A stretch of 64,000 nucleotides of DNA, from contig PEKW01000008.1 of the NCBI GenBank assembly GCA_002796995.1, positions 62,001-126,000 on the forward strand, read 5' to 3'. A program made the translations under genes and the position numbers. Source of the DNA: Rhizobium sp. (GTDB lineage: Bacteria; Pseudomonadota; Alphaproteobacteria; Rhizobiales; Rhizobiaceae). The notes below the pieces were generated by a model. The model had not been told where the DNA came from. It made no database searches and saw only the letters and a program-made list of their open reading frames with translations. Numbering within the stretch: the stretch's first letter is position 1; the number at the start of each line of letters is the position of its first letter. Below are positions 8,450-18,879 of the stretch, piece by piece.

Positions 8450-10354
8450 TCAGCCGGCGCGACGCCCGCGCCCGCGGCCGCGCTGGCCGCTGGTCTGCTG
8501 GTCTTCGAAAAGGGCCGCGAGCTGCTCGGTCATCGCGCCGGCCAGCTCGTCTGCATCGACGATCGTCACGGCCTTGCGATAATAGCGCGTCACGTCGTGA
8601 CCGATGCCGATCGCCAGGAGTTCGACCGGCGAACGCGTCTCGATCTGTTCGATCACGGCGCGCAGGTGCCGTTCGAGGTAATTGCCCGGATTGACCGACA
8701 GCGTCGAATCGTCGACAGGCGCGCCGTCGGAAATCATCATCATGATCTTGCGTTGCTCGGGGCGGGCCATCAGGCGGCCATGCGCCCACATCAGCGCCTC
8801 GCCGTCGATGTTTTCCTTGAGCAGGCCTTCACGCATCATCAGGCCGAGATTGCGGCGCGAACGGCGCCACGGCGCATCGGCCGACTTGTAGATGATGTGG
8901 CGAAGGTCGTTGAGACGGCCGGGCGTCGGCGGCTTGCCACCGGCCAGCCACTTCTCCCTGGACTGGCCACCCTTCCACGCCTTGGTGGTGAAGCCGAGGA
9001 TCTCGACCTTGACGCCGCAGCGCTCGAGCGTGCGGGCGAGAATGTCGGCGCAGGTGGCGGCGACCGTGATCGGCCGGCCGCGCATCGAGCCGGAATTGTC
9101 GATGACCAGCGTCACCACAGTATCGCGGAACTTGGTGTCCTTCTCCTTCTTGAAGGAGAGCGGCTGCATCGGGTCGATCACCAGGCGCGTCAGCCGCGCC
9201 GGGTCGAGATAACCTTCTTCCAGGTCGAATTCCCAGGAGCGGTTCTGCTGCGCCATCAGGCGGCGCTGCATGCGGTTGGCGAGGCGCCCGACGGCCCCCT
9301 GAAGATGGGCCAACTGCTTGTCGAGGAAGGCGCGCAGGCGCTCCAGCTCGGCTTCGTCGCAAAGCTCTTCTGCGGTGACGATCTCGTCGAATTCCTGGGT
9401 GAAGATCCTGTAGTCGACCTTCTCGTTGAAGTCGTCGAACGGGCTTGCCGGCCGGCGCATCTCGCCGGGCGTCTCGCTGTCGTCCTCGCCTTCTTCGGTC
9501 ATGTCGTCGTCGGAGATCTCGGCGCCGTCCATCTCGCCGTCGTCCATCTGCTCCTGCGAGGATTCGCTCTCCTCGGCGGGAGCCTGTTCGGACCCGGCCT
9601 CCTCCTCGGCGCTCTCCTGGTCTTCCTCGTTGGAGCGCGGCTGGTCCTCGTCTGTCGAGCTTTCGTCTTCGCTTTCCTCGGTATCGTCGCCGACATCCTC
9701 CGCCATTTCCATGGCGGACAGCATGTGACGGATCACCCGGGCGAAGGCCTGCTGGTCGTTGATCGCCGAGGGCAGGTTGTCGAGATCGGCGCCGGCCTTC
9801 TGCTCGATGAAGGGACGCCACAGGTCGAGCACCTTGCCGGCCGATTCGGGCGGCTTCTCGCCGGTCAGCTTCTCGCGCACCAGCATGGCGACGGCTTCCT
9901 GGATCGGCGCGTCTTCCTGGCGGTTGATGCCGGAGAAATTCGCCTTGGCGTATTTCTCCGCATGCATGGCATTCATGTTGTCGGCCATGCCGCTCATCCT
10001 GAGCGCGCCGATCGATTCGACGCGCGCCTGCTCGACGGCGTCGAAGACCAGGCGCGCATCGGCGCCCTGCGGCGCCATGGTCGCATGGACCTTCTGGTCA
10101 TGGCAGGCGATGCGCAGGGCCATGGAATCGCCGAGCCCCCGCGTCACCGCGAGTTCATGGGCGGTCGGCTTCTTCGACAGTTCCGGCAGGCGCACGCGCT
10201 CACCGGCAAGGCCGGGCCGCTCGTTGGCGAAGACCACCTCGACGTCGGCGCTTCCCGCAACCGAGCGCACGCAGCCGGTTATCGCCCGCCGAAGCGGTTC
10301 GACGTCGGGCCCCATACCGGGCTTTGCTCTCGTATTGTCGCCGCGACCTGCCAT
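8450..10354 (-). CDS. cobT: Aerobic cobaltochelatase subunit CobT
   Basis: 634 aa. With CobS and CobN it inserts Co2+ into hydrogenobyrinic acid a,c-diamide in aerobic cobalamin synthesis. Domain order: N-terminal helical CobT region (1-215), a long acidic linker of Glu/Asp/Ser (about 218-295), and a C-terminal von Willebrand A domain whose MIDAS motif DNSGS is at residues 419-423. The protein ends in an Arg/Gly tail. ATG start; 13 bases after the cobS stop, so the two form an operon. Length and layout match the rhizobial protein. Confidence 0.95.
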   Translation of the reverse strand: MAGRGDNTRAKPGMGPDVEPLRRAITGCVRSVAGSADVEVVFANERPGLAGERVRLPELSKKPTAHELAVTRGLGDSMALRIACHDQKVHATMAPQGADARLVFDAVEQARVESIGALRMSGMADNMNAMHAEKYAKANFSGINRQEDAPIQEAVAMLVREKLTGEKPPESAGKVLDLWRPFIEQKAGADLDNLPSAINDQQAFARVIRHMLSAMEMAEDVGDDTEESEDESSTDEDQPRSNEEDQESAEEEAGSEQAPAEESESSQEQMDDGEMDGAEISDDDMTEEGEDDSETPGEMRRPASPFDDFNEKVDYRIFTQEFDEIVTAEELCDEAELERLRAFLDKQLAHLQGAVGRLANRMQRRLMAQQNRSWEFDLEEGYLDPARLTRLVIDPMQPLSFKKEKDTKFRDTVVTLVIDNSGSMRGRPITVAATCADILARTLERCGVKVEILGFTTKAWKGGQSREKWLAGGKPPTPGRLNDLRHIIYKSADAPWRRSRRNLGLMMREGLLKENIDGEALMWAHGRLMARPEQRKIMMMISDGAPVDDSTLSVNPGNYLERHLRAVIEQIETRSPVELLAIGIGHDVTRYYRKAVTIVDADELAGAMTEQLAALFEDQQTSGQRGRGRGRRAG

Positions 10355-10367
10355 GTTGATCGCCCTC

Positions 10368-11360
10368 TCAGGCGCTCAGGACGATGTTGGCGGCGCTTTC
10401 CTTCAGCTCGACGCCGAAGGCCCGCTGATACTGCTCGGCCACCAGCGTGCGCTCGAGTTCGTCGCACTTGTTGAGGAAGGTGACGCGGAAGGCGAAGGCG
10501 ACATCACCGAAGATCTCGGCGTTTTCCGCCCAGGTGATGACGGTACGCGGGCTCATGACGGTCGACAGGTCGCCGTTGACGAAGGCGGAGCGCGTCAGGT
10601 CGGCCAGCCGGACCATGCGCGAAACGGTGTCGCGGCCCTGCTCGGTCTTGTTGAAGCTCTTTACCTTGGCGAGAACGATGTCGACTTCCTTCTCGTGCGG
10701 CAGGTAATTCAGCGTCGTGACGATCGACCAGCGGTCCATCTGCGCCTGGTTGATCTGCTGCGTGCCGTGATAGAGGCCCGTGGTATCGCCAAGACCGACC
10801 GTGTTGGCGGTGGCGAACAGGCGGAAGGCGGGGTGCGGACGGATGACGCGGCTCTGGTCGAGCAGCGTCAGGCGGCCGGAACTCTCCAGCACGCGCTGGA
10901 TGACGAACATCACGTCCGGGCGGCCGGCATCGTATTCGTCGAAGACGAGCGCGACATTGTGCTGGTAGGCCCAGGGCAGGATGCCGTCCTTGAATTCGGT
11001 GATCTGCTTACCGTCCTTCAGAACGATCGCGTCCTTGCCGACTAGGTCGATACGGCTGACATGGCTGTCGAGGTTGACGCGCACGCACGGCCAGTTGAGG
11101 CGCGCGGCGACCTGCTCGATATGGGTCGACTTGCCGGTGCCGTGGAAGCCCGAGACCATGACGCGGCGGTTATGAGCGAAACCGGCGAGAATGGCGAGCG
11201 TCGTGTCCCGGTCGAAAAGATAGTCCGGATCGAGATCGGGCACATAGGCGTCACCCTTGCTGTAGGCCGGGACGCGCAGATCGCTGTCGATGCCGAAAAC
11301 CTCGCGCACCGACACGGTGGTGTCGGGGAGATTGGAAATATCAAGTTCAATTTTGCTCAT
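10368..11360 (-). CDS. cobS: Aerobic cobaltochelatase subunit CobS
   Basis: 330-aa AAA+ ATPase (MoxR-like) that forms a ring complex with CobT and powers cobalt chelation. Walker A is GFHGTGKST at residues 71-79, Walker B is [11 protein letters not shown], and a sensor region [12 protein letters not shown] follows. Start ATG 11358-11360 gives the family-standard [13 protein letters not shown]; the frame extends 18 codons further but without similarity. cobN is not in the window, as is usual when it sits in the main cob cluster. Confidence 0.95.
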   Translation of the reverse strand: MSKIELDISNLPDTTVSVREVFGIDSDLRVPAYSKGDAYVPDLDPDYLFDRDTTLAILAGFAHNRRVMVSGFHGTGKSTHIEQVAARLNWPCVRVNLDSHVSRIDLVGKDAIVLKDGKQITEFKDGILPWAYQHNVALVFDEYDAGRPDVMFVIQRVLESSGRLTLLDQSRVIRPHPAFRLFATANTVGLGDTTGLYHGTQQINQAQMDRWSIVTTLNYLPHEKEVDIVLAKVKSFNKTEQGRDTVSRMVRLADLTRSAFVNGDLSTVMSPRTVITWAENAEIFGDVAFAFRVTFLNKCDELERTLVAEQYQRAFGVELKESAANIVLSA

Positions 11361-11424
11361 CGTCTCTCCATGCCGGGCGCCACCGACCGGCCTTCCAAAT
11401 AAAGCGCGCTGCAAGCACCTTCGA

Positions 11425-12045
11425 TTAACAGAAACCCGCCTGCTTTAACAATTGATACGCCTGAATGACAGCGCGAAAACGCTCTTCCGAACCCCTGTCT
11501 CCGCCATTTGCATCCGGGTGGTGTTTTTTTACAAGCTCCTTGTAGCGGCTCTTGATTTCCTGGGCGCTACAATTCGCCGCAAGTCCTAGCGTGTCGAGCG
11601 CCTTGGCCTCGAGGCTCTTCAGCTTGCGGGTCTGCGGCTGGGCTCGGCCGCCACCGCCCTGCTTGACGAAGCCGAAAGGATCCTTGATGCGGGCCTGCGA
11701 AGCGGCCGATCCGGAGCGCGCCGTCGAATGCAGCGGGCTCGACTTCGCCGCCTTGTTGACGCCCACCGTCCAGGTCGGGCGATGGCCGGTGACCGCTTCC
11801 TTCTGGTAGCGGGCGATCTCGGTGTCGGACAGGCCGGAGAAGTAGTTGTAGCCCTTGTTGTATTCCTTCACGTGCTCGAAGCAGAACAGGAAGAACTGTC
11901 CCTCGGCATTGCGGCCGACGGGTGCGCGATGAACGCCAGGCTTCTCGCAGCCGTCCCACTGACAGGTCGGCGAAGCTTTCTCCGGCTCCGGTTCGCGTTT
12001 GCGGCGCGTGCGGATCCGGTCGAAGTATTTTGAGTCGAGTTTCAT
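11425..12045 (-). CDS. J-domain (DnaJ-like) protein
   Basis: 206 aa. The C-terminal 60 residues are a J domain with the Hsp70-activating tripeptide HPD at 176-178. The N-terminal part carries paired cysteines ([11 protein letters not shown] and FFLFCFEH), which might bind metal, and a conserved [16 protein letters not shown] block seen in alphaproteobacterial relatives. Role: a specialised co-chaperone of DnaK; client unknown. Lies 65 bases upstream of cobS on the same strand and divergent from bolA; a cob function is not implied. Confidence 0.85.
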   Translation of the reverse strand: MKLDSKYFDRIRTRRKREPEPEKASPTCQWDGCEKPGVHRAPVGRNAEGQFFLFCFEHVKEYNKGYNYFSGLSDTEIARYQKEAVTGHRPTWTVGVNKAAKSSPLHSTARSGSAASQARIKDPFGFVKQGGGGRAQPQTRKLKSLEAKALDTLGLAANCSAQEIKSRYKELVKKHHPDANGGDRGSEERFRAVIQAYQLLKQAGFC

Positions 12046-12148
12046 CTATTGATTATGGTGCCTCCGGCAACCGACAACAAGAATTGACAAATGGGATTGT
12101 TCTGGGCTTTGTGAGGCTTTGCCCGGCCGGCCGGGCGCGAGGAATGCC

Positions 12149-12430
12149 ATGTCTGTACGCACCAGAATTGAGGCGAAACTGCGTGAGGCCTTTGCGCCCG
12201 AACGCCTTTTCGTCATAGATGAAAGCAGCCATCACGCCGGTCACCAACCGGGTTTCGACGGTGCGGAAGGAAGCCACATGCGAGTGCGCATCGTGGCCGA
12301 GGCGTTCACCGGCATGACGCGCCTGGCGCGCCACAGGGCGATCACGGAATTGCTGCAACCGGAGATCGACGAAGGCCTGCACGCGCTGGCGATCGAACCA
12401 GCAGCACCGGGCGAAGAGACCCGCTGGTAG
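12149..12430 (+). CDS. bolA: BolA family protein
   Basis: 93 aa, the usual BolA length. The class II KH-like fold signature is visible as VIDESSHHAGHQPG followed by ESHMRVRIV-type residues (GSHMRVRIVAEAF). BolA proteins partner monothiol glutaredoxins in iron-sulfur handling and iron regulation. ATG 12149 follows GCGAGGA. Divergent from the J-domain gene with a 103-base shared control region. Confidence 0.9.
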   Translation: MSVRTRIEAKLREAFAPERLFVIDESSHHAGHQPGFDGAEGSHMRVRIVAEAFTGMTRLARHRAITELLQPEIDEGLHALAIEPAAPGEETRW

Positions 12431-12524
12431 GCTTTTCGTGCCGTAGGGAAGCGTTGTTGCCTATCACATGGTCCGCAAGCGACCCGCTGTCAAGCCGAGG
12501 CCGCGCCGCCTGGCACGTTCCCGG

Positions 12525-13412
12525 CTAGTTCGGTTTGGCGGCGGCTTCTTCGGCCGGACGGATACGCAGCTTGGTGATGCGGTTCTTCTCGCGCTTCATC
12601 ACGATGAAGCGCTTGCCGTAGAAGGTGAAGGCCTGGCGCTCCTCGGGGATCGACTTCGACTCGTGGATGACGAGGCCGGCGATCGTCGTCGCCTCCTCGT
12701 CCGGCAGGCTCCAGTCGAGCGCCCGGTTGAGATCGCGGATCGGCACGGCGCCGTCGACGACGATCGAGCCGTCCGCCTCCTGGCGCACACCCTGGATCTC
12801 CAGATCGTGCTCGTCGGAAATGTCGCCGACGATCTCCTCGATGATGTCCTCGAGCGTCACCAGTCCCTGCACCTCGCCATATTCGTCGACGACGATGGCG
12901 AAATGCACCTTGCGCCGCAGGAAGGCGGCGAGCTGGTCCTTGAGGTTGGTCGTATCCGGCACGAACCACGGCTTCTGGGCGATCTTGACCAAGTCGAGAT
13001 TGCCCGGCTGGACATCGGGCTCGGCCAGCGCCCGCAGCAGGTCCTTGGCGTGCACCACGCCGATGATGTTGTCGGTCGACCCGCGCCAGAGCGGCATGCG
13101 CGTATAGGGGCTTTCGAGCACGGCACGCACCGCCACTTCCGGTGGCTCGTCGGCATTGACGGCCCGCATCGCGGTGCGGTGGATCATGATATCAGAGACT
13201 TCCAGCTCGCCGAGATCGAGTACCCCGCCGAGACGGTCGCGGTCGGCCTTGTCGAGATGGGTGTCGCGATGGACGAGCTGGAGGGCCTGCTCGAGATCGT
13301 CATAGCCGGAAAGGCCGAGCGTCTGCTGCGACAGCTGGACGCCGGAGAAGCGGAGAAGGCCCCGGATCACCGCATTGACGATACGCGACAGCAAACCCGT
13401 TTCGGACGTCAT
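12525..13412 (-). CDS. CorC/HlyC-type CBS-domain protein lacking the CNNM membrane domain
   Basis: 295 aa. Tandem CBS domains (from LEVSDIMIHRTAMRAVNADE near residue 72 to VTLEDIIEEIVGDISDEHD near 200) are followed by the CorC_HlyC C-terminal domain (ALDWSLPDEEATTIAGLVIHESKSIPEERQAF). Rhizobial relatives next to aroB are usually about 430 aa with an N-terminal CNNM/DUF21 membrane domain; here it is absent and the protein begins with the amphipathic linker that normally follows that domain. The ATG overlaps the aroB stop (ATGA). Functionally it would be CorC-like (cation homeostasis) rather than a membrane transporter. Confidence 0.85.
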   Translation of the reverse strand: MTSETGLLSRIVNAVIRGLLRFSGVQLSQQTLGLSGYDDLEQALQLVHRDTHLDKADRDRLGGVLDLGELEVSDIMIHRTAMRAVNADEPPEVAVRAVLESPYTRMPLWRGSTDNIIGVVHAKDLLRALAEPDVQPGNLDLVKIAQKPWFVPDTTNLKDQLAAFLRRKVHFAIVVDEYGEVQGLVTLEDIIEEIVGDISDEHDLEIQGVRQEADGSIVVDGAVPIRDLNRALDWSLPDEEATTIAGLVIHESKSIPEERQAFTFYGKRFIVMKREKNRITKLRIRPAEEAAAKPN

Positions 13413-14539
13413 TGGGCCCGCATGTCCTCCAGGAAGGCGAAGACTTCCGAAGCGGGCACGTCGTCGGCGACGAAGGACTGGCCGATGCCGCGGGTGAGGA
13501 TGAAGGTGAGCTTGCCGCCCTTGACCTTCTTGTCCTGGCCGATCGCTTCCATCAGGAACTCGGTCGAGGGCAGTTCACCCGGAATCTCATCCATCGACGT
13601 CGGCAGGCCGACCGCCTTCAGATGGGCCTCGACGCGGGCGACGTCCTCGACGCCGAGCAGGTTGAGGCGGTTGGAGAAGCGGTGCGCCAGCACCATGCCG
13701 ATCGAGACGCCCTCGCCATGCACGAGACGCGTGCTGTCATATTCGGTCGCGGCCTCGAGCGCGTGGCCGAAGGTATGGCCGAGATTGAGCAGTGCCCGGC
13801 GACCGTTCTCGCGCTCGTCTGCCGCCACGACATCCGCCTTGGCCTGGCAGCTCGCGGCGATCGCCTCGATGCGCGCAGGCCCACCGGAGAACACCTCCTG
13901 CCAATTGCGTTCCAGCCATTCGAAGAAGTCCGGCTTGTCAATCAGGCCGTATTTCGCCACTTCCGCATAGCCCGCCCGGAATTCCCGCGGGCTCAGCGAG
14001 TTGAGCACATCGGTGTCGGCCAAGACCAGATCCGGCTGGTTGAAGATGCCGACGAGGTTCTTGCCGTGGCGGGTGTTGATGCCGGTCTTGCCGCCGACGG
14101 AGCTGTCGACCTGCGAGAGCAGCGACGTCGGGACCTGGACGAAGCGCACGCCGCGGCGCACGATGCCGGCGGCAAAGCCGGTCAGGTCGCCGATGACGCC
14201 GCCGCCGAGCGCGATCACCGCGTCGTTGCGCTCGATGCGCGCTTCGAGCAGGAGATCGCAGACCTTGGTCAGGTAGTCGAAGCTCTTGGTCTTCTCGCCC
14301 GGCGGAAGCGTCAGCGACACGGCCTCGATTCCATCGGTCTGCAGGCTGTCCATCAGTTGATCGAGATAGATAGCGCCGACATTTTCGTCGGTGATGATCG
14401 CCGCCTTGCGGCCCTTGATGCGGGTGGAGATCTCGCCGCCGGCGCGACCGATCAGGCCGGGGCCGATCAGGATGTCGTAGGCGCGCTCGCCGAGCGGGAC
14501 GTGCACCAGCCGCTCTTCGCTCTCTGTCTTAGTCATCAT
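13409..14539 (-). CDS. aroB: 3-dehydroquinate synthase
   Basis: 376 aa. Converts DAHP to 3-dehydroquinate, second step of the shikimate pathway, using NAD+ and a divalent metal. Family motifs: ALGGGVIGDLTGFAAGIVRRGVRFVQVPTSLL near residues 109-140, and metal ligands in AEVAKYGLI, LLNLGHTFGHALE and VHGEGVSIGM. The start overlaps the end of aroK by 11 bases and its stop overlaps the CBS gene start, so aroK-aroB-CBS are translationally coupled. An alternative ATG is the next codon. Confidence 0.97.
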   Translation of the reverse strand: MMTKTESEERLVHVPLGERAYDILIGPGLIGRAGGEISTRIKGRKAAIITDENVGAIYLDQLMDSLQTDGIEAVSLTLPPGEKTKSFDYLTKVCDLLLEARIERNDAVIALGGGVIGDLTGFAAGIVRRGVRFVQVPTSLLSQVDSSVGGKTGINTRHGKNLVGIFNQPDLVLADTDVLNSLSPREFRAGYAEVAKYGLIDKPDFFEWLERNWQEVFSGGPARIEAIAASCQAKADVVAADERENGRRALLNLGHTFGHALEAATEYDSTRLVHGEGVSIGMVLAHRFSNRLNLLGVEDVARVEAHLKAVGLPTSMDEIPGELPSTEFLMEAIGQDKKVKGGKLTFILTRGIGQSFVADDVPASEVFAFLEDMRAQ

Positions 14540-15125
14540 TCTTGCTGCCTTTACCGGTGTAGTCGAGAATGGCTTCCAGCACTTCCCTGACGATCGTCTC
14601 CTTGCGCTCGTCGCGCGACTGAATCGTCATGTCGGCCAGAGCATAGATCGGATAGCGCTGGTTCATCAGGTTTTCCAGCGTCTGCTTGGGGTTTTCGGTC
14701 TTCAGCAGGGGTCGGTGATCACGCTTGTTGACGCGCTCCCACAGCACGTCGAGATCGGCCTTCAGCCAGAGCGAGATGCCGCCCCGCTCGATCTGCTTGC
14801 GGGTCTTCTCGTTGATGAAGGCGCCGCCGCCGGTCGAGATCACCCGCGGGCCGGTGCGCAGCAGGCGCTTGATCACACGGGTCTCCAGCGCCCGGAACTC
14901 TTCTTCGCCATAGGCGGCGAAGAGTTCGCTGATCGTCATGCGCGAGACGCGCTCGATCTCGTTGTCGGTGTCGATGAAGGGCAGTCCGAGCTGGCTCGCC
15001 GTCATGCGGCCGATCGCCGACTTGCCGGCACCCATCAAACCGACGAAGACGAGATTGCGCCGTCCCAGCGCCGCCCGCGCGCGTTCGCCCAATGTGGGGG
15101 AAACGGGAAATGTGGTTTCGTTCAT
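14529..15125 (-). CDS. aroK: Shikimate kinase
   Basis: 198 aa. ATP-dependent phosphorylation of shikimate. Walker A GLMGAGKS at residues 29-36, the shikimate-binding DTDNEIE motif, and STGGGAF of the substrate site are present, as is the lid arginine segment KRDHRPLL. Start ATG 15123-15125 gives a normal length with a short N-terminal extension common in rhizobia. First gene of the aroK-aroB operon. Confidence 0.96.
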   Translation of the reverse strand: MNETTFPVSPTLGERARAALGRRNLVFVGLMGAGKSAIGRMTASQLGLPFIDTDNEIERVSRMTISELFAAYGEEEFRALETRVIKRLLRTGPRVISTGGGAFINEKTRKQIERGGISLWLKADLDVLWERVNKRDHRPLLKTENPKQTLENLMNQRYPIYALADMTIQSRDERKETIVREVLEAILDYTGKGSKNDD

Positions 15126-15275
15126 CGGCCTGTTCGCATCCGTTTCCCAACGGTATTGACAAATGAACGCCAAGCGTCAAGCCATACGCTGGAATGAATG
15201 CGATGGCACCACGCCTTGCAAAGCCTTCGGCGCCGGCCCACATGCGGCGCCGCTTGCAGCCCTTTGGACCAGACA

Positions 15276-15440
15276 ATGCCGACGCTCTTTCGCTTTCTGT
15301 TCTTTTGCGCCACGATCGTCGGAATGGTCTATCTGGCGATGTGGTCGCTCGTCGTCTTCGTCGAGCCGCGCGAGCGCGACGTGACGGTGCGTATCCCCTC
15401 CGAGCAGGTCAATCCGCCGGAACAGCAGACCGGGCAATAG
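15276..15440 (+). CDS. Small single-pass membrane protein
   Basis: 54 aa. One hydrophobic helix ([25 protein letters not shown], about residues 4-28) with a charged, Pro/Gln-rich tail, so probably an inner-membrane protein with the C-terminus outside or in the cytosol. Function unknown; small proteins of this type precede xerD in related genomes. Ends 13 bases before xerD and divergent from aroK by 150 bases. Confidence 0.7.
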   Translation: MPTLFRFLFFCATIVGMVYLAMWSLVVFVEPRERDVTVRIPSEQVNPPEQQTGQ

Positions 15441-15453
15441 GCAAGGGAGGAAA

Positions 15454-16401
15454 GTGGTGGCCGACCTGAGCCAGGCCCGCGTCGAGGCCTTTCTGGAAAT
15501 GATGAGCGCCGAACGCGGCGCCGCCGCCAATACGCTCTCCTCCTACGAACGCGACCTCGACGATCTCCATTCCTTTCTCAACGCACGCCAGGTGAGCCTC
15601 GGCTCTGCCGGGAGCAGCGACCTGTCCGCCTATCTCGGCGATCTCGCCAGGCGCGGCTTCCAGCCGACCTCGCAGGCGCGGCGTCTTTCAACCATGCGGC
15701 AGTTCTACAAGTTCCTTTATGCCGAGGGACTGCGCGGCGACGATCCGACCGCGATCCTCGATTCGCCCAAGAAGGCGCGCCCGCTGCCGAAGTTCCTCAG
15801 TATCGACGAGGTCGGCAAGCTGCTTTCGCTCGCCGAGCAGGAGGCCAACCTGCCGGGCCCTGGGCAATTTGCCCGGATCCGCCTGCTGGCACTGATCGAG
15901 CTTCTCTACGCCACCGGCATGCGGGTGAGCGAGCTTGTCGCGCTGCCCGTCAAGGTGCTGACCCAGGAAGGCCGCTTTCTCGTCGTCCGCGGAAAGGGCA
16001 ACAAGGAACGCCTGGTGCCGCTGTCCAGGGCGGCGATCACGGCCCTTTCCCGCTATGGCGCCGAAATGGCGGCCGAGCGCGGCGAGCGCGAAGCAAGCCC
16101 CTTCCTCTTTCCCGCCGTCAGCAAGGAGGGCCACCTGCCGCGCCAGGTCTTTGCCCGCGACCTCAAGGATCTGGCGATCCGGGCAGGCCTGCCGGCCGCC
16201 AGCGTCTCGCCGCACGTGCTGCGCCATGCCTTCGCCAGCCACCTGCTGGCCAACGGCGCCGACCTGCGCGTGGTGCAGGAACTGCTCGGCCACAGCGACA
16301 TTTCAACGACACAAATCTATACGCATGTGCTTGATGAGCGCCTGCGGGAGCTGGTGCAGACGCATCACCCTCTTGCAAAAAAGGCCAAAAACCTTGATTA
16401 G
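15454..16401 (+). CDS. xerD: Site-specific tyrosine recombinase XerD
   Basis: 315 aa. Resolves chromosome dimers at dif together with XerC. The N-terminal SAM-like core-binding domain (8-95) is followed by the catalytic domain with the full set of active residues: R157 (TGMRVSEL), K181 ([11 protein letters not shown]), H254 and R257 ([12 protein letters not shown]), H280 ([13 protein letters not shown]) and Y289. Start GTG 15454 sits close to the GGGAGG site; GTG 15457 is equally possible and would have better spacing. Not a phage integrase: there are no phage genes and the sequence follows the core XerD pattern. Confidence 0.95.
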   Translation: MVADLSQARVEAFLEMMSAERGAAANTLSSYERDLDDLHSFLNARQVSLGSAGSSDLSAYLGDLARRGFQPTSQARRLSTMRQFYKFLYAEGLRGDDPTAILDSPKKARPLPKFLSIDEVGKLLSLAEQEANLPGPGQFARIRLLALIELLYATGMRVSELVALPVKVLTQEGRFLVVRGKGNKERLVPLSRAAITALSRYGAEMAAERGEREASPFLFPAVSKEGHLPRQVFARDLKDLAIRAGLPAASVSPHVLRHAFASHLLANGADLRVVQELLGHSDISTTQIYTHVLDERLRELVQTHHPLAKKAKNLD

Positions 16402-16464
16402 AGCCGTCAACACCGGTGCCAAGCGCCCGAACGGCATAGGGCAAAACGATCGGAACCCGATTTC

Positions 16465-17418
16465 ATGCATAATTATCTCGACTTCGAAAAGCCAATCTCC
16501 GACCTCGAAGCTAAGATCCACGAGCTGAAGAAACTCGCGGAAGAGGACGAGAGCATCGACACGTCCGAGGAAATCGGCCGACTGGAAGCCCGCGCCCGCG
16601 AGGCGATGGAAGAGATCTATTCGAAGCTCAATGCCTGGCAGAAGACGCAGGTCGCCCGCCATCCGCAGCGCCCGCACTTCGTCGATTATGCCTCCGAGCT
16701 GTTCACCGAGTTCACGCCGCTGGCCGGCGACCGCAAGTTCGCCGAGGATGCGGCGATCCAGGCCGGCCTTGCCCGCTTCCGCGGCCAGCCGGTCGCCGTG
16801 ATCGGCCAGGAAAAGGGCAACGACACCAAGTCGCGCCTGAAGCACAATTTCGGCAGCCCCCGTCCCGAAGGCTACCGCAAGGCGATCCGCGTCATGGAAA
16901 TGGCCGACCGCTTCGGCCTGCCGGTCATCACGCTGATCGACACAGCCGGCGCCTATCCGGGAATCGGCGCGGAAGAGCGCGGCCAGGCGGAAGCGATCGC
17001 CCGCTCGACCGAGATGTGCCTCAACCTGCGCGTCCCGATCGTCTCCGTCGTGCTCGGCGAAGGCGGCTCCGGCGGCGCCATCGCGATCGCCACCGGCAAC
17101 CGCGTCTACATGCTGGAACACGCCATCTATTCCGTCATCTCGCCGGAAGGTGCAGCTTCGATCCTCTGGCGCGATTCCACCCGCGCCAAGGAAGCCGCGA
17201 CCAACATGAAGATCACCGCCGAGGACCTGAAGGGCCTCGGCGTCATCGACGGCATCATTCCCGAGCCCGTCGGCGGTGCGCATCGCGATCCGCAGGCCGT
17301 GATCAAGGCTGCCGGCGACGTGATTGCCGCCAATCTGGCCGAGCTTTCGCCCCGCCCGGGCGACCAGCTGCGCTCCGAACGGCGGCAGAAGTTCCTCAAT
17401 ATCGGCCGCAACCTCTGA
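16465..17418 (+). CDS. accA: Acetyl-CoA carboxylase carboxyltransferase subunit alpha
   Basis: 317 aa. With AccD it transfers the carboxyl group from biotin to acetyl-CoA, first committed step of fatty acid synthesis. Begins with the family-standard [18 protein letters not shown] and contains the oxyanion-hole glycine segments ([18 protein letters not shown] and [14 protein letters not shown]). Same strand as xerD after a 63-base gap. Confidence 0.97.
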   Translation: MHNYLDFEKPISDLEAKIHELKKLAEEDESIDTSEEIGRLEARAREAMEEIYSKLNAWQKTQVARHPQRPHFVDYASELFTEFTPLAGDRKFAEDAAIQAGLARFRGQPVAVIGQEKGNDTKSRLKHNFGSPRPEGYRKAIRVMEMADRFGLPVITLIDTAGAYPGIGAEERGQAEAIARSTEMCLNLRVPIVSVVLGEGGSGGAIAIATGNRVYMLEHAIYSVISPEGAASILWRDSTRAKEAATNMKITAEDLKGLGVIDGIIPEPVGGAHRDPQAVIKAAGDVIAANLAELSPRPGDQLRSERRQKFLNIGRNL

Positions 17419-17420
17419 GG

Positions 17421-17436
17421 CGGGCGCCGGCGCCCG
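17421..17436 (+). other. Perfect GC palindrome after accA
   Basis: CGGGCGCCGGCGCCCG begins 3 bases after the accA stop. It can form a short strong hairpin, but only mixed T-rich sequence follows some 15 bases later, so termination is uncertain. Confidence 0.35.
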
Positions 17437-17589
17437 TCACAATGCTGCTGTTTTCACAGGCTATGGCGCGAATCCGTTCGGCTTGAAATGCGCCCTTGGT
17501 TTATGATTTGTGAAGACTGTGATCATAGATTAGAAAGGTCCGCTTTCTGACGAAAGCAGTTTTGCCCTGTTCGAGATGAGCCTTTCGCA

Positions 17590-18879
17590 ATGCGCTGGAA
17601 ATCGACCGCCCTCGCCCTGACCTTCGCGGCTGCCGTTCTTGCCGGCTGCAACGACACGCTCGACAGCTTCGACCCGGCATCGGTGTCGAACAAGGTCGAA
17701 CACCCTCTGCCCTCGAGCATCCTGGCCGACATGAAGGCCAAGGGCATGGAGCGCAATTCTCCGATCGCCATCCGCATCTTCAAGGAAGAGGGCGTGCTGG
17801 AGATCTGGAAGGCCAAGACCAACAATCGTTTCGACAAGATCAAGGAATACCAGATCTGCGCCTGGTCCGGCCGGCTCGGACCCAAGGTGAAGGAAGGCGA
17901 CCGACAGGCGCCGGAGGGCTTCTATCCCCTGTCGCCCCACCACCTGAACCCGAATTCCAAGTATTTCCTCGCGATCAACACCGGCTATCCGAACCGCTTC
18001 GACCAGGCGAACGGCCGCAACGGCACCAACCTGATGATCCACGGCGCCTGCTCGTCGTCCGGCTGCTATTCGATGACCGATGCGCAGATCCTGGAAATCT
18101 ATGCCTTCGCCCGCGATGCCTTCAAGGGCGGCCAGGCGACCATCCAGCTGCAGGCCTTCCCCTTCCGTATGACCGCGGAGAACATGGCGCGCCACCAGCA
18201 CAGCCCGCATTTCTCCTTCTGGCAGATGCTGAAGGCCGGCTACGACAACTTCGAAGTGACCAAGCGGCCGCCCGAAGTGGGTATCTGTGAAAAGAAGTAT
18301 GTCTTCAATCAGCAGGTCGCCGACGGCAAGAGCCTGAGCCCGACGGGCGCCTGCCCGGCCATGACCACGCCGCCCGCCCTGCAGATGGCGCTGGCTTCCT
18401 ACAGTGCCACCTATTCCAAGGACTATGCCAAGGCGCTGAAGAAGTTCGACGGCAAGGTCTGGTATGATCCGACCGAGGCCGAGCGCAAGGCGATCGTCGC
18501 CGACCAGCGCAAGGGCCACGATCTGGCCTATGCGCCGACGGGCTCGGCCCTGAAGGCCGGCAAGCTCTTGAAGATCGACGAGGTAGCCGACCCGGCGAAC
18601 CCCGCCCCGGCAGCAACTGCACCCGCCGCCATCGCACGCCTTGCCGCCACTCCGGCAAACCAGTCCACGCCCGTGGCGACCCCTTCCGTCGCGCCAGCCG
18701 GCCAGTCTGCCACGACTACCGCGGCAGCACCCGCGGTTCCCGGCGCCGCGCCGACCGCGGCCGCCGGCCAGGCTGCCAATGTTCCCGTGCCGCAGCCCAA
18801 TCCGATGGCAGCGCCCGCGCCGGTGCAGACGGCTGACACCGCGAAGAAGCCGTTCTGGAAGATCTGGCAGAAACAATGA
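17590..18879 (+). CDS. L,D-transpeptidase (YkuD) lipoprotein
   Basis: 429 aa. A lipoprotein signal with lipobox VLAGC (Cys20) anchors it to a membrane facing the periplasm. The YkuD catalytic domain spans about 58-190, with the active-site block HGACSSSGCYS (H151, catalytic C159). After an intermediate region with a Cys pair comes a long Ala/Pro/Thr-rich, low-complexity stretch (from about 335) ending in KPFWKIWQKQ. Such enzymes make 3-3 peptidoglycan cross-links or attach proteins to peptidoglycan, important in polar-growing Rhizobiales. The stop overlaps the next start (ATGA). Confidence 0.88.
   Translation: MRWKSTALALTFAAAVLAGCNDTLDSFDPASVSNKVEHPLPSSILADMKAKGMERNSPIAIRIFKEEGVLEIWKAKTNNRFDKIKEYQICAWSGRLGPKVKEGDRQAPEGFYPLSPHHLNPNSKYFLAINTGYPNRFDQANGRNGTNLMIHGACSSSGCYSMTDAQILEIYAFARDAFKGGQATIQLQAFPFRMTAENMARHQHSPHFSFWQMLKAGYDNFEVTKRPPEVGICEKKYVFNQQVADGKSLSPTGACPAMTTPPALQMALASYSATYSKDYAKALKKFDGKVWYDPTEAERKAIVADQRKGHDLAYAPTGSALKAGKLLKIDEVADPANPAPAATAPAAIARLAATPANQSTPVATPSVAPAGQSATTTAAAPAVPGAAPTAAAGQAANVPVPQPNPMAAPAPVQTADTAKKPFWKIWQKQ

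Noticed and set aside
11361-11424. Cobalamin riboswitch before cobS
   Set aside because: The gap is only 64 bases and shows no B12-box; cobS follows the J-domain gene closely.
12511-12526. Sigma54-like GG-N10-GC (TGGCACGTTCCCGGC)
   Set aside because: The -12 part lacks TTGC and it lies at the 3' ends of two convergent genes, so it has nothing to drive.
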